Positions 8,265 through 17,299 of a DNA stretch of 61,216 nt are shown piece after piece. The notes under the pieces are model-generated. The model was given only the letters and a program-made list of their open reading frames with translations. It ran no database searches and had not been told where the DNA came from. The DNA comes from Halodesulfovibrio spirochaetisodalis. GTDB taxonomy: Bacteria; Desulfobacterota; Desulfovibrionia; Desulfovibrionales; Desulfovibrionaceae. The stretch's first letter is position 1; every line of letters begins with the position of its first letter. The stretch covers positions 1 to 61,216 of the forward strand of contig NZ_JXMS01000021.1 of assembly GCF_001672295.1 (NCBI RefSeq). The letters are read 5' to 3'. The translations under genes were made by a program, and so were the position numbers.

Positions 8265-9869
8265 TTATATACTTGGTGCTGTAATGGATTTTTGATGCTC
8301 ATGGTATTTATCAATTGCAACAAAGTAGTCTGGATCTTCAAGTACATTAACAACACAAATTTCTTCTGCTTTTTCAATGAGCCGGACACAGTCTTTACTC
8401 AGGTGCCAGAAGTATACTGTTTTGCCGGAACGGCGGTAGCGGTCTGCCAGTTTATTAATAATTTCAATGGCTGACTGGTCCATAATTCGGGATTCTTCAA
8501 AGTCGATGACGACAGTGTCAGGATCATTTTTGATATCGAACTTGCTCATGAATAGTGAGGTGGAGCCGAAGAAGAGGGGGCCGTAGATCTGGTAGTGTTT
8601 GAAACCGCGCTCATCCACAAACTTACGTGCACGAATACGCAGAGCATTTTCCCACGCAAAAATAAGCGCAGAGATAACAACACCGCAAAGTACAGCTATA
8701 GCAAGGTCATATTTCACAGTGAGGAATGTCACCGTAAGAATCACAACAACATCCCACTTGGGAACTTTGTTCATGATTTTAAAGGTGCTCCAGGCAAATG
8801 TTTTTATGACTACAATAAACATAACGCCTACGAGGGCTGCGATAGGCACCATCTCAATATATTGGGATGTGCAGAGAATAAAGAACAGCAGGGCAAGCGC
8901 AGCTGTAATGCCGGAAAGGCGTCCGCGTCCGCCGGAAGTGATATTGATGATGCTCTGACCGATCATGGCACAGCCGCCCATACCCCCGAATAATCCGTTC
9001 ACAATATTTGCCACACCTTGTGCAACGCACTCTTTGTTGCCACGGCCGTGAGTGTCTGTGAGTTCATCAATAAGGTTGAGCGTCATAAGCGACTCAATAA
9101 GGCCGATTGCAGCAAGAATACACGCATACGGGGCGATAAAAAGCAGAGTTTCCAGTGTGAAGGGAACTTGCGGAATAGCAAAGGTCGGCAGTCCGGCTTT
9201 GATTCCGTTGCCCCCGTTTGACTGGATAAAGGAAAGTACTGTCTGTGTGTCTATTCCTGTGCAGATAACGAGCAGTGATACCGCAATAATGGCGATGAGT
9301 GCGCCCGGGGCTTTGCTGCAGATGCGTGGAACAATAAGCAGAATGCCCATGGTCAGCGCCACAAGACCGCACATGATAAGCATGGCATCGCCTTGAAGTA
9401 GTGAGCCGCCTACTTTGAACATTTTAAGCTGGGATAAGAAAATAACAATCGCAAGGCCGTTTACAAAGCCCATCATAACGGAGCGCGGCACCATGCGGAT
9501 AAGCTTACCCAGTCTGAAGGCTCCAGCAAGTCCTTGAAGAACGCCTACGAGCAGCAAGGTAACGAAAAGGTATTGTAACCCTGCGTTTGCTCCCGGTGCG
9601 CCCAATGCATTTCCTTCTGCCACAAGGTGAACCATTACGACTGCCATAGCGCCTGTCGCACCGGAGATCATACCCGGTCTGCCACCTAGAATGGATGTTA
9701 TCAGACACATCATGAATGCTCCGTACAGGCCGACAATCGGTGATACTCCTGCCACAAATGAAAATGCGACGGCTTCAGGAACAAGTGCTAATGCAACGGT
9801 GAGACCGGAGAAAATGTCTGCCTGAATGCTCCCTTGAGAGCTTGGTACCATGGTATGGTTCGATTCCAT
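8265..9869 (-). CDS. SulP family inorganic anion transporter with STAS domain
   Basis: A 534-residue permease of the SulP/SLC26 family (sulfate, bicarbonate or related anion). About 10-12 hydrophobic segments begin with the family N terminus (SGLTVALALVPEAVAFSFVAG). A central GGCAMIGQS segment and a C-terminal cytoplasmic STAS domain (about 425-520, containing TVVIDFEESRIMDQSAIEII) follow. The reading frame is open upstream to 10142, but ATG 9869 is preferred: the ribosome site AAGGA lies 8 nt upstream, and the extra residues are not membrane-protein-like. In a sulfate reducer, sulfate import is an obvious possibility, but this subclade is often bicarbonate-like, so substrate is unassigned. 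Confidence 0.9.
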   Translation of the reverse strand: MESNHTMVPSSQGSIQADIFSGLTVALALVPEAVAFSFVAGVSPIVGLYGAFMMCLITSILGGRPGMISGATGAMAVVMVHLVAEGNALGAPGANAGLQYLFVTLLLVGVLQGLAGAFRLGKLIRMVPRSVMMGFVNGLAIVIFLSQLKMFKVGGSLLQGDAMLIMCGLVALTMGILLIVPRICSKAPGALIAIIAVSLLVICTGIDTQTVLSFIQSNGGNGIKAGLPTFAIPQVPFTLETLLFIAPYACILAAIGLIESLMTLNLIDELTDTHGRGNKECVAQGVANIVNGLFGGMGGCAMIGQSIINITSGGRGRLSGITAALALLFFILCTSQYIEMVPIAALVGVMFIVVIKTFAWSTFKIMNKVPKWDVVVILTVTFLTVKYDLAIAVLCGVVISALIFAWENALRIRARKFVDERGFKHYQIYGPLFFGSTSLFMSKFDIKNDPDTVVIDFEESRIMDQSAIEIINKLADRYRRSGKTVYFWHLSKDCVRLIEKAEEICVVNVLEDPDYFVAIDKYHEHQKSITAPSI

Positions 9870-10180
9870 TAAAAACTTCCTTATGGGAGAGGCGTCCCGA
9901 ATGTATATTGTGCATACGCATAGAGCCATGTGGCTGTATGGCAGGCCGCAGATTGAGCAGGATGTCCAATGCACAATAAAAAAGACAAGACCTGACATCT
10001 TGTCTGCATGTGATGGACGTTTGATTTTTGAGCAAAAAAAGAACCGCGTTGAATTTGAGCGCTTGCTCAATATTGTAGCGGGAATGGTGAAGTAGGGAAG
10101 TTTTAAAAAGAAGTCAATTGATTGCGAACAAATGGCGCTCAATAATATTGAAGGACTATGTAGGTAATTTTGATCGCGTG
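9870..10180. other. intergenic region between the two SulP genes
   Basis: About 310 bp with no supported gene, though both strands are open by chance over much of it. It holds AT-rich palindromic elements CAATATTG (near 10068) and TCAATAATATTGA (near 10138-10150), which may be operator-like. The promoter of SulP permease 1 must lie here. Confidence 0.35.
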
Positions 10181-10237
10181 AACAGGCTCAACTGTCTGAA
10201 CGTAAAAAGCGCGTGAGTTCAGCCAGTTGAGCCTGTT
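10181..10237 (-). terminator. long hairpin after SulP permease 2, no T tract
   Basis: Perfect 14-bp arms AACAGGCTCAACTG (10181-10194) and CAGTTGAGCCTGTT (10224-10237) extend inward with CTGAAC/GTTCAG. It begins 12 nt after the stop at 10249. No T run follows on either strand, so it may protect an mRNA 3' end or act with Rho rather than as an intrinsic terminator. Confidence 0.6.
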
Positions 10238-10248
10238 TACGAAAACGC

Positions 10249-12378
10249 CTAGCTGACGTGGAGGTACGCCTCCTGCAGATGCTTGTCTGGTTCATCTTCA
10301 GGAGAATGTATTGCTCTATGTTCATTGTATAAAGCGTCCTCAGCTGAGGCGTAGATGTGTTCTGTACCGATCTTTTCTAATAGATGAGCTTTTTGCAGCA
10401 CAGTGATAACCGTGTTGTTCGCTGCGCATAATGAAAAAGTAATATTGTTTGCGTGTACTTTTTCAATAATAAGCTCCAATGCTTCCGCGCCTGAACAATC
10501 AACATCGTTGATACCGCCAGCCGAGAGGATGATGTGCTTAAGCGACTCATTCTCTGTAATCTTTTCCGTAACGATATCCTCTAAGAAACTTGCGTTGGCG
10601 AAAAAGAGTGGGCCTTCAAACTGGATTACGGAGGTGTTTTTACAGTGTTCCAGCCCCGTGATGGAGGTATCCCGTTGTGTCTTGTTCAACGTGCGGGAGA
10701 GAAAAGAAACATTCGGGCGCATGCTCTTGTACAGGAACATAGCCAGTGACAGCGCAACGCCTATCATAATGCCTTTATCCAGATGTGGAGCATAGGCAAG
10801 CGTTGTAATGAAGGAAATGACAGAGATAGCTCCGTCGTACCACTTTATTTTCCATGCATGCACAAAGCTGGAGACGTTAAGCAGCCCGAATACTGCCATC
10901 ATAATGATTGCCGCTAAAACTGCCTGCGGCAAATGATAGAGCAGTGGCGTACAGAACTGCAGTGTGAGAACAACCATAATGGAGGTAAACACACTGGACA
11001 TGCCGGTTACGGCACCTGCTTGAAGATTGACTGCGGAACGGGAAAACGAACCGGACACAGGGTAACTACTGCCAAAGGCACCGGCCATGTTGGCAAGTCC
11101 CTGACCGATAAGTTCCTGATCGGGATTGATTCGTTGCCCTGTTTTAGCTGCCATGGCTTTGGCAATGGAGATTGCTTCCATAAAGCCAAGCAGGGAAATA
11201 ATTATGGCAAACGGCACCAGATGCAGCACAACTGTCATATCAACAGCAGGTACAGCAAGTGCCGGAAGTCCTGATGGTATTGAACCGACAACAGCCCCTC
11301 CGCCCATCATCGTGATGGCGGAGTCTCTGAGGGGGGTGTTAGAAACACGAATCCGCCAGGTCCTGCCGTCGGTTTGTATATTCGGTGGCACGTTCTGCTG
11401 AAGGTAAAACGCGAGGGTTCCGTCAGAGAGTTCAACACCGTTGAACAACATTGTGCGGAGCTCTTTACGAAGCACATGCGTCTGTTGTTTTACGGTATCA
11501 AGTTTAAGTGCCAGTGTGTTGAGTTCATGTTGGATGTTCAGAGCATGAAGCGGCTCACCGAGGGCTTTGGCCTCTGTGAGTTTTTTATTTATCAGCGTAC
11601 GTTCTGAAGCAAGTCCCTCTGCCGCAGCAAGGCTGCTGTTGAAGGCTGCGATAGTGTTCTGGGCTTGGGGAGAGACAATAGATTCTGCAGAAACGGTTGC
11701 ATCATGATTGAATCCGGTAGCCCACGAAAGGCACGTGGTCAGTATGACTGCTGCCAGCACACTGGGGATTCGAGGAAGATAGCGCTTACATCCGATCATA
11801 ATGGCAAAAGCAAGAAGTCCCATCCCTAACGTAGGAAGATGTGTATAGTCGAATGCGCTTTGTGCCACGCGAATAAGTGTTTCGTAGTGGTGAGAAGCTT
11901 TATCTACATAGACTCCGGCAAGCTTGGCTACCTGTGACGTTGCAATGATGATTGCTGCCGCGTTTGTGAATCCGTTGATGACAGGGTGGGAGAGAAAATT
12001 CACCACAAGCCCGAGTCTGAGTATGCCCAGCAGGAATTGAAATACCCCGACCATGAGTGCCAGCAGAATTGCGTAGACGATGTAGCCTTCGCTCCCCATT
12101 GTGGCGAGCGGCTCAAGAGAAGCGGCGGTCATGAGTGAGACAACAGCAACAGGGCCGGTTGCCAGCTGGCGGCTGGAGCCGAAAAGTGCTGCGATCAGCG
12201 GAGTGAGAAAGGATGCATACAGTCCGTAGTACGCAGGAAGGCCGGCAAGTTGTGCATAGGCCATCGACTGGGGGATAAGAACCAGAGCTACAGTCATCCC
12301 TGCAATGGTGTCTGAACGTAGAGATGAACTGTCGTATTCCTTAATCCAACGGAGAAAAGGGAAAATATTGGCTAGCAT
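10249..12378 (-). CDS. SulP family transporter with central coiled-coil insertion
   Basis: A 709-residue SulP permease, about 130-170 residues longer than usual. The N-terminal transport region starts with the family motif (DTIAGMTVALVLIPQSMAYAQLAGLPAYYGLYAS). After about residue 220 a hydrophilic stretch of about 155 residues interrupts the membrane core. It contains an alanine/leucine-rich heptad-like helix (NSSLAAAEGLASERTLINKKL and onward) and a small beta-like part. Membrane segments resume near residue 378 and a C-terminal STAS domain occupies about 575-680. The second SulP gene lies just downstream on the same strand. The insertion should face one side of the membrane as a large loop. 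Substrate is unassigned. Confidence 0.88.
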   Translation of the reverse strand: MLANIFPFLRWIKEYDSSSLRSDTIAGMTVALVLIPQSMAYAQLAGLPAYYGLYASFLTPLIAALFGSSRQLATGPVAVVSLMTAASLEPLATMGSEGYIVYAILLALMVGVFQFLLGILRLGLVVNFLSHPVINGFTNAAAIIIATSQVAKLAGVYVDKASHHYETLIRVAQSAFDYTHLPTLGMGLLAFAIMIGCKRYLPRIPSVLAAVILTTCLSWATGFNHDATVSAESIVSPQAQNTIAAFNSSLAAAEGLASERTLINKKLTEAKALGEPLHALNIQHELNTLALKLDTVKQQTHVLRKELRTMLFNGVELSDGTLAFYLQQNVPPNIQTDGRTWRIRVSNTPLRDSAITMMGGGAVVGSIPSGLPALAVPAVDMTVVLHLVPFAIIISLLGFMEAISIAKAMAAKTGQRINPDQELIGQGLANMAGAFGSSYPVSGSFSRSAVNLQAGAVTGMSSVFTSIMVVLTLQFCTPLLYHLPQAVLAAIIMMAVFGLLNVSSFVHAWKIKWYDGAISVISFITTLAYAPHLDKGIMIGVALSLAMFLYKSMRPNVSFLSRTLNKTQRDTSITGLEHCKNTSVIQFEGPLFFANASFLEDIVTEKITENESLKHIILSAGGINDVDCSGAEALELIIEKVHANNITFSLCAANNTVITVLQKAHLLEKIGTEHIYASAEDALYNEHRAIHSPEDEPDKHLQEAYLHVS

Positions 12379-12779
12379 TCCAAAAACTTTCCTTTACCGG
12401 CTTGCAACACTTGGTAAGTGACGACTGGGGAACGCGCAACGGGTCGCAATCGTCAGTTAGCAAATGGCACAACAGGCAATCAAGGGTCGAGCATAAACTA
12501 TGTACGACACGACCGATTGTGAATAATTACTCAAGCGCGTAGATCTGGGATAGCACCATAAAAACAAGATGAAAAGCATTAAGTTTGTGGGTATTGACTT
12601 GCTGTTCAAAGATTTTTTGTGATTTTTTCTGTAAATACATAGAGTTGTGCTTGAAGGAGGAAGGGTGGGTGCACATGTATTTGTGAATAAAATAACATTC
12701 GTGAGTATTGATTGAGAACTCAGTAGGTTGGATGAAATATCGTAGAAGGGAGAGCTGATCTAGAAGGTTGCAGCAGGGC
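12379..12779. other. intergenic region upstream of SulP permease 2
   Basis: About 400 bp. The minus-strand 84-codon ORF at 12527-12781 lacks a ribosome site and domain-like composition and is not supported. The promoter for the 709-residue SulP gene should lie between 12379 and 12520. Confidence 0.4.
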
Positions 12780-12813
12780 AAAAAAAAAGATCATACTTTC
12801 GTATGATCTTTTG
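12780..12813 (-). terminator. intrinsic terminator of tRNA-Leu copy 2
   Basis: Same hairpin as copy 1 (arms AAGATCATAC and GTATGATCTT), followed on the minus strand by nine T. Confidence 0.85.
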
Positions 12814-12821
12814 TAAGTGCA

Positions 12822-12907
12822 TGGTGCCCAGGGGGAGACTCGAACTCCCACGGGCGTGGCCCACTACCCCCTCAAGATAGCGTGTCTACCAATTCCACCA
12901 CCTGGGC
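12822..12907 (-). tRNA. tRNA-Leu (GAG), copy 2
   Basis: Identical over all 86 nt to the copies at 3038-3123 and 15721-15806. GAG anticodon, encoded CCA, long variable arm. Confidence 0.97.
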
Positions 12908-12976
12908 ACTTATATGAGCTTCGCTAATGCGTTGCTCTGAGGATGCGGTGAGTTTTTTCCCTCAACGCGGAAGAAG

Positions 12977-13005
12977 TATTTATGTGTATTACACGTGTTT
13001 GGCAA
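12977..13005 (-). promoter_or_regulatory. promoter of tRNA-Leu copy 2
   Basis: Minus-strand -35 TTGCCA (13005-13000) and -10 TAAATA (12982-12977) with a 17-nt spacer. A leader hairpin (GCGTTGAGG-type arms) separates it from the tRNA, as in the other copies. Confidence 0.7.
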
Positions 13006-13207
13006 GTCTTTTTTTAGAAAAAATGAGAAAAAGTGCTTGAGCACAATTAAAAGGGCAGCTGATTTTGTTCAATGGAAGATAGCCATTATATTTTATGTAA
13101 TATTTGTGTATGGTTGCTCAAGTTTTAGAGGCGCATCCTTGTGATGCTTTTGGCAGAGTACTTGAATAAGTCAGGCTTGGGCGTAGAAGGCGTAGTATAG
13201 GAATATA

Positions 13208-14065
13208 ATGAACAAACTCGGTGAACACACGTTGGCATATGAAACGGTAGGGCCTTTTGTAACGCATGTGCATTTGCATCATAAGGATGGAACTAATAGG
13301 TATTCAGCTCGATCTGTGCGTAAGGGGGCACGGTGGATTCGTCCAATGATGCTGGGTGCTGATGCACAGGCAAAGTATGTTGTCTGCACAAAGCGGATTA
13401 ATTACTGGGTAGCAGTAGCATTTATGATCGGCTCTTTTTTGTTTGCACTCCCGGGATTTTTTCCCGAAGCACTGGCTGCGTATAGTAATATGGTCTTTTT
13501 TTGTGGTTCGGTCTTTTTCACCTCTGCCGGATACTTGCAGCTGGTAGAATCAATAAATAAAGACATTACCAACCCAGAGTTATTCCGTACTGAGCAATGT
13601 TACTGGATACGGTTTGCATGGCGACCAAAAAATTTAGGGTATCTTTCATCGCTTGTGCAGTTTGCAGGAACGTTAATGTTTAATGTTAACTGTGGCTCTG
13701 CTTTTTTTCCGCTTACGATTTTGCAGCAGAATATGCTGATATGGGGTTCAGGTATGCTGGGGAGTATTTGCTTTTTGGTCTCATGCCTGTTTGCGTGGTT
13801 GGAGATATGCCGTGACCCGTCTATTACTGCTGGCCAATCTCCTGAATGGTGGATTGTGTGGAGTAATATTGTAGGTTCCATTGCATTTCAAATTTCCAGT
13901 ATTGTATCGTTTTATCTCCCTCAGACTGGTGCTGAATTTGCTCCGACAGTATCCAGCTTTTATCTGACCTTGGGGGCAATCTGCTTTTTTATTGCAGCTG
14001 CTTTGTTGCGAATTGAAGATATTGTCGATTCGAGGAAATTGATCAGTGGAGAGTATAGCGCGTAG
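13208..14065 (+). CDS. YrhK-like integral membrane protein
   Basis: A 285-residue protein with a hydrophilic N terminus of about 60 residues and about seven hydrophobic segments. Repeated segments of the type NYWVAVAFMIGSFLFALPG, SSLVQFAGTLMFNVN, WSNIVGSIAFQISSIVSFYLP and FYLTLGAICFFIAAALLRIE resemble the YrhK domain (PF14145 in my recollection). The biochemical function of that family is unknown. Start ATG 13208 has TAGGAA a few bases upstream. It stands alone between a tRNA and a convergent RidA gene. Family placement is moderate confidence; function is not assigned. Confidence 0.7.
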   Translation: MNKLGEHTLAYETVGPFVTHVHLHHKDGTNRYSARSVRKGARWIRPMMLGADAQAKYVVCTKRINYWVAVAFMIGSFLFALPGFFPEALAAYSNMVFFCGSVFFTSAGYLQLVESINKDITNPELFRTEQCYWIRFAWRPKNLGYLSSLVQFAGTLMFNVNCGSAFFPLTILQQNMLIWGSGMLGSICFLVSCLFAWLEICRDPSITAGQSPEWWIVWSNIVGSIAFQISSIVSFYLPQTGAEFAPTVSSFYLTLGAICFFIAAALLRIEDIVDSRKLISGEYSA

Positions 14066-14156
14066 CAGGGGGAAGTGTTGATTGAGAGCGTTGCTTGTCG
14101 GGAGTCGTGGCTTGCGTCAGCAAAACGTGTGAAGATGCTATGAGGCAATAAAAGAG

Positions 14157-14194
14157 AAACGGCATCTGAATCCAGAAGGAGTCAGATGCCGTTT
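14157..14194 (-). terminator. terminator of ridA-like gene
   Basis: Arms AAACGGCATCTGA (14157-14169) and TCAGATGCCGTTT (14182-14194), 13 bp, with a T-rich minus-strand tail. It lies 6 nt after the stop at 14201 and can serve the convergent YrhK-like gene. Confidence 0.82.
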
Positions 14195-14200
14195 GCGGTA

Positions 14201-14554
14201 TTATTTCTGCGCAGCTACAACGGAGACTTCGATGAGAAGTTCCGGGCGTGCAAGCCGCGCTTCAACACAGGCACGAGCAGGTGCGTGGCCTTCAGGTACC
14301 CATGCATCCCATACTTCGTTCATCTGTGCAAAATCTTTCATATCACGGATGTATAAGGTTGCAGAAAGCATGTGCTCTTTGTCACTGCCTGCTTCTGCGA
14401 GCAGTGCTTCAACTTTTGCGAGCATAGTGCGTGTCTGCTCTTTGATGTCTTTGGTTGCATCTTCTGCTACCTGACCAGCAAGGTATACTACACCGTTGTT
14501 GATAACGATTTTACTCATGCGGGTGCCGATTTCCATGCGTTTGATATCGCTCAT
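14201..14554 (-). CDS. RidA/YjgF/YER057c family protein
   Basis: A 117-residue Rid-family protein. RidA enzymes are trimers that hydrolyse reactive enamine/imine intermediates (such as 2-aminoacrylate) and protect PLP enzymes. The segment [21 protein letters not shown] carries the conserved arginine of the active site (ARACVEA, equivalent to E. coli Arg105), and [11 protein letters not shown] matches the N-terminal strand pair. The frame is open to 14593, but ATG 14554 has AAAGGAC upstream and gives the standard length. The downstream terminator is at 14157-14194; the gene appears monocistronic. Confidence 0.9.
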   Translation of the reverse strand: MSDIKRMEIGTRMSKIVINNGVVYLAGQVAEDATKDIKEQTRTMLAKVEALLAEAGSDKEHMLSATLYIRDMKDFAQMNEVWDAWVPEGHAPARACVEARLARPELLIEVSVVAAQK

Positions 14555-14933
14555 GTTCTGTCCTTTTTCTACGCTGCTGCCAGCGCATAGCATATGTTCA
14601 GAAAATAGCAGCTCATGACCCCTCTTGAATTGAGAAAGAGAGAAGGCTGTTGTTTCAACAGTGCTTCAGGCGGCTGTTTGCCCACGATCGGCCCAAGCAG
14701 AGATGTTTTTTTCTGCAAGCGTGGAAAAGGCCGGAAATCTTGACAGTATGTACTGATGCCTGAAGTTGTCTTCCCTTATGCAACATTCAGTTGCAGTCGG
14801 TAGACGTTGCTTGATTCCTTCATGACGCGGAAGATGTCAACAACTGTTTTATTGTAGTTTCAAAGATTGCTGGCTTACTGGAAGAAGTAAACGTGGATAC
14901 AGGTAAGGAAGCAAGCGTATGGCAGTCATAAAA
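14555..14933. other. intergenic region between ridA-like and RRM genes
   Basis: About 380 bp with no convincing gene on either strand. It should contain the promoter of the ridA-like gene. Nothing else structured stood out. Confidence 0.4.
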
Positions 14934-14958
14934 AAAGCCCGCCATAAGGCGGGCTTTT
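14934..14958 (-). terminator. terminator of RRM gene (bidirectional)
   Basis: Arms AAGCCCGCC (14935-14943) and GGCGGGCTT (14948-14956) with an ATAA loop. A run of A on the left serves as a T tract for the minus-strand gene. Confidence 0.88.
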
Positions 14959-14978
14959 GATGCCGAAGCTAAGTTCGC

Positions 14979-15242
14979 TTAGTAGCGAGGGCGACGCTCA
15001 CGAGGCTGTGCTTCGTTTACACGAAGGTCACGACCCTGGAAGCTAGTGCCGTTGAGTGCTTCAATAGCCTGAGTTGCACCGTCAGCATCCATTTCCACGA
15101 AGCCAAAACCACGGGAACGACCAGTTTCACGGTCTTCGATTACACGAGCAGATGCAACTTCGCCGAAATCAGCAAAAAGGTTGCGAAGGTCTTGGTCAGT
15201 ACAGCCCCAGGAAAGGTTGCCAACATAAATATTCTTATTCAA
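14979..15242 (-). CDS. RNA-binding protein with one RRM domain
   Basis: An 87-residue protein made almost entirely of one RRM. RNP2 reads IYVGNL near the N terminus and RNP1 reads RGFGFVEM near residue 45, followed by an arginine-rich tail ERRPRY. Such small RRM proteins bind single-stranded RNA and in many bacteria respond to cold. The start must be TTG 15242: no ATG or GTG exists at the expected N terminus, and GGAG lies 9 nt upstream. A TTG start and a long upstream region (15243-15678) suggest translational control. Monocistronic with its own terminator. Confidence 0.9.
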   Translation of the reverse strand: MNKNIYVGNLSWGCTDQDLRNLFADFGEVASARVIEDRETGRSRGFGFVEMDADGATQAIEALNGTSFQGRDLRVNEAQPRERRPRY

Positions 15243-15678
15243 AACAAAAAACTCCAAAGAAAGGATTGTCCCCCGCCACAAAGCAAGCTTTGTTCGGGGC
15301 GTGTGTGCTACAAACCCAAGGGAAACTGAAGCACGATGTAAATACGATTATTGACCGTATCTGTGTTCATGACATTGGTCAATCGTTTCCTGTATTTTTT
15401 GTGCTTTTATTTCGCAAAAAAAAATCTAATACGTTTGTATATGGTTGTATGAATAACGTGCTGGTTTTGATGTGGAAAAGAAATGTGGAGGAATTTGCCG
15501 CAGCGAATTTGAAATGATTTTGTATCCGGTTACATGAAATGAAAAGTGATGAAATATGCAGGCGATCTGTGCAGAGGGTTGAATTTCGCTGGTTACGGGG
15601 CATCGTTGTTTGGGAAAACGATTGAAGAAAAGAGATAATTGTTGCGCTCGGAATGTGCATCAAGATTGCGTCAGGGCC
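15243..15678. other. long region upstream of RRM gene
   Basis: About 435 bp with no supported gene; ORFs here are short and featureless. Part is probably an extended 5' untranslated leader of the RRM gene, as is common for cold-responsive RRM or Csp genes. I see no clear promoter. Confidence 0.35.
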
Positions 15679-15713
15679 AAAAAAAAAGATCATACTTTCG
15701 TATGATCTTTTAT
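15679..15713 (-). terminator. intrinsic terminator of tRNA-Leu copy 3
   Basis: Same hairpin as copies 1 and 2, with nine T on the minus strand. Confidence 0.85.
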
Positions 15714-15720
15714 AAGTGCA

Positions 15721-15806
15721 TGGTGCCCAGGGGGAGACTCGAACTCCCACGGGCGTGGCCCACTACCCCCTCAAGATAGCGTGTCTACCAATTCCACCAC
15801 CTGGGC
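15721..15806 (-). tRNA. tRNA-Leu (GAG), copy 3
   Basis: Identical to the copies at 3038-3123 and 12822-12907 over 86 nt, including CCA. The 5' leader matches copy 1 more closely than copy 2 does. Confidence 0.97.
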
Positions 15807-15875
15807 ACTTATATGAGCTTCGCTAGTGCGTCACTCTGAGGCTGCGTTGAGCTGTTGTTCCTCAACGCGGAAATG

Positions 15876-15904
15876 TGTTTATGTGGAACGGCGTTGCTTT
15901 GCAA
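15876..15904 (-). promoter_or_regulatory. promoter of tRNA-Leu copy 3
   Basis: Minus-strand -35 TTGCAA (15904-15899) and -10 TAAACA (15881-15876), spacer 17 nt. Leader hairpin arms GCGTTGAG (15843-15850) and CTCAACGC (15861-15868). Confidence 0.7.
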
Positions 15905-16188
15905 GTGTTTTTTTGAGTTTTTTGTAATTTTTCTGAGCAAACATATTGTTTGAGAATCATGATGTTGGTCTATCTGGTTGATTCTATTATATGTAGAATG
16001 TTTTTACTGGAATAAAATTTTTGATGGTAATTATCTGCTGAATTGTGATTTGACGGCCTGCAAGTAAGTCTGGCTTTTTATCGTGCTTGAAATTACTCAT
16101 GCATATGAATCTGTCAGCCTATTGGCATAGATTGTTGCTGATGCAGGGCAGTATATCCAAGATACACAACTCCCACTGGAGCATTTAT

Positions 16189-17214
16189 ATGAAATCGACC
16201 CTCTTTCTTGATATTGGCAGCGGTACGCAGGATGTTTTGTATTACCGTGACGACATGGAACTGGAAAATTGCAGCAAGTTTGTTCTGCCTTCTCCTGCAA
16301 AGATGATTGCAAAGCGTATTTCGGAACTGACGGAAGCCGGACGCGATATCTATATGTATGGAACCAATATGGGCGGCGGTTTTTTTGGTGCAATGAAAAA
16401 GCATCTTGAAGCTGGTCTGCATGTGGCGATTCATCCTGAAGCTGCATACGCACTGAATGACGATCCGAAGCGGGTGGCTTCTCTTGGCATTACTCTTTGT
16501 GATACATGCCCGTCCGGATATGTTCCTGTTGAATTGTGTGATTACAATGCAGGCTGGTGGAATGCGTATCTTGGCATGGCTGGTTTACCTTACCCTGATG
16601 AGGTTGTTGTGGCAGCGCAGGATCACGGCGTGCATGAAGAGGAGAGCAATCGTATAGGTCGGTTCCGCATGTGGCAGGAATTGTTAACCCGTCATCAGGG
16701 CAATCCCTATTCATTATTGTACAAGAAGCCTGCTGAAAGTCTGACCAGATTAGCGACGGTTCAGAAAGCGACAGGCGGTGGGTGTGTTGCAGATAGCGCT
16801 GCAGCAGCCGTGCTGGGTGCATTGTTTGTACCTGAGGTAACACAGCGTTGCTGGCGTACCGGTATTACTGTTGTGAATGTCGGTAACAGCCACATTTCAG
16901 CGTTTCTCGTATATCAGGAAAAAATTTATGGTGTGTACGAACACCATACCGGGATGTTGACACAGGAACAGCTCCAGCATGACTTAAAAGAGTTTCGTCG
17001 CGGCTGGCTGACAGATGATATGGTGCGCGATGCCGGAGGGCATGGATGTATGTATATTGATGTGCCGGATGAGGGCGAAGGCTTTTTCCCGACCTATCTG
17101 CTTGGCCCGAAACGTTCTATCCTTGAAGGTAGCGGAGTTATGATTGCTCCGGGGGGGGATATGATGCTCGCCGGTTGTTTCGGGTTGCTAAAGGCACTGG
17201 AGAATCTTGAATAA
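16189..17214 (+). CDS. DUF1786 family protein (ASKHA-like)
   Basis: A 341-residue protein. The N terminus (TLFLDIGSGTQDVLYY) and the late GITVVNVGNSHISAFLVY resemble the phosphate-1 and phosphate-2 loops of the actin/Hsp70/sugar-kinase fold. I recognise it as a DUF1786 protein, a family labelled without proof as a putative pyruvate formate-lyase activating enzyme; no radical-SAM CxxxCxxC motif is present. The frame is open from 16087, but ATG 16189 has TGGAG 7 nt upstream and starts exactly at the conserved N terminus. First gene of a three-gene plus-strand run with a phenylacetate-CoA-ligase-like enzyme and a DUF456 protein. Confidence 0.78.
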   Translation: MKSTLFLDIGSGTQDVLYYRDDMELENCSKFVLPSPAKMIAKRISELTEAGRDIYMYGTNMGGGFFGAMKKHLEAGLHVAIHPEAAYALNDDPKRVASLGITLCDTCPSGYVPVELCDYNAGWWNAYLGMAGLPYPDEVVVAAQDHGVHEEESNRIGRFRMWQELLTRHQGNPYSLLYKKPAESLTRLATVQKATGGGCVADSAAAAVLGALFVPEVTQRCWRTGITVVNVGNSHISAFLVYQEKIYGVYEHHTGMLTQEQLQHDLKEFRRGWLTDDMVRDAGGHGCMYIDVPDEGEGFFPTYLLGPKRSILEGSGVMIAPGGDMMLAGCFGLLKALENLE

Positions 17215-17299
17215 AATTATTTTTTCGACAATGCCGAAATTGACATCGCCTGTCAGCTACGTATAATCCCAACTCATTTTGAGAATAAGGGGTTGTAGA

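Noticed and set aside
12527-12781. 84-codon minus-strand ORF
   Set aside because: No ribosome site, no features, in an AT-rich gap next to the tRNA terminator.
3038-15806. tRNA copies as ends of an integrated mobile element
   Set aside because: Full-length functional tRNAs with promoters at each site, and no integrase, transposase or phage genes between them.
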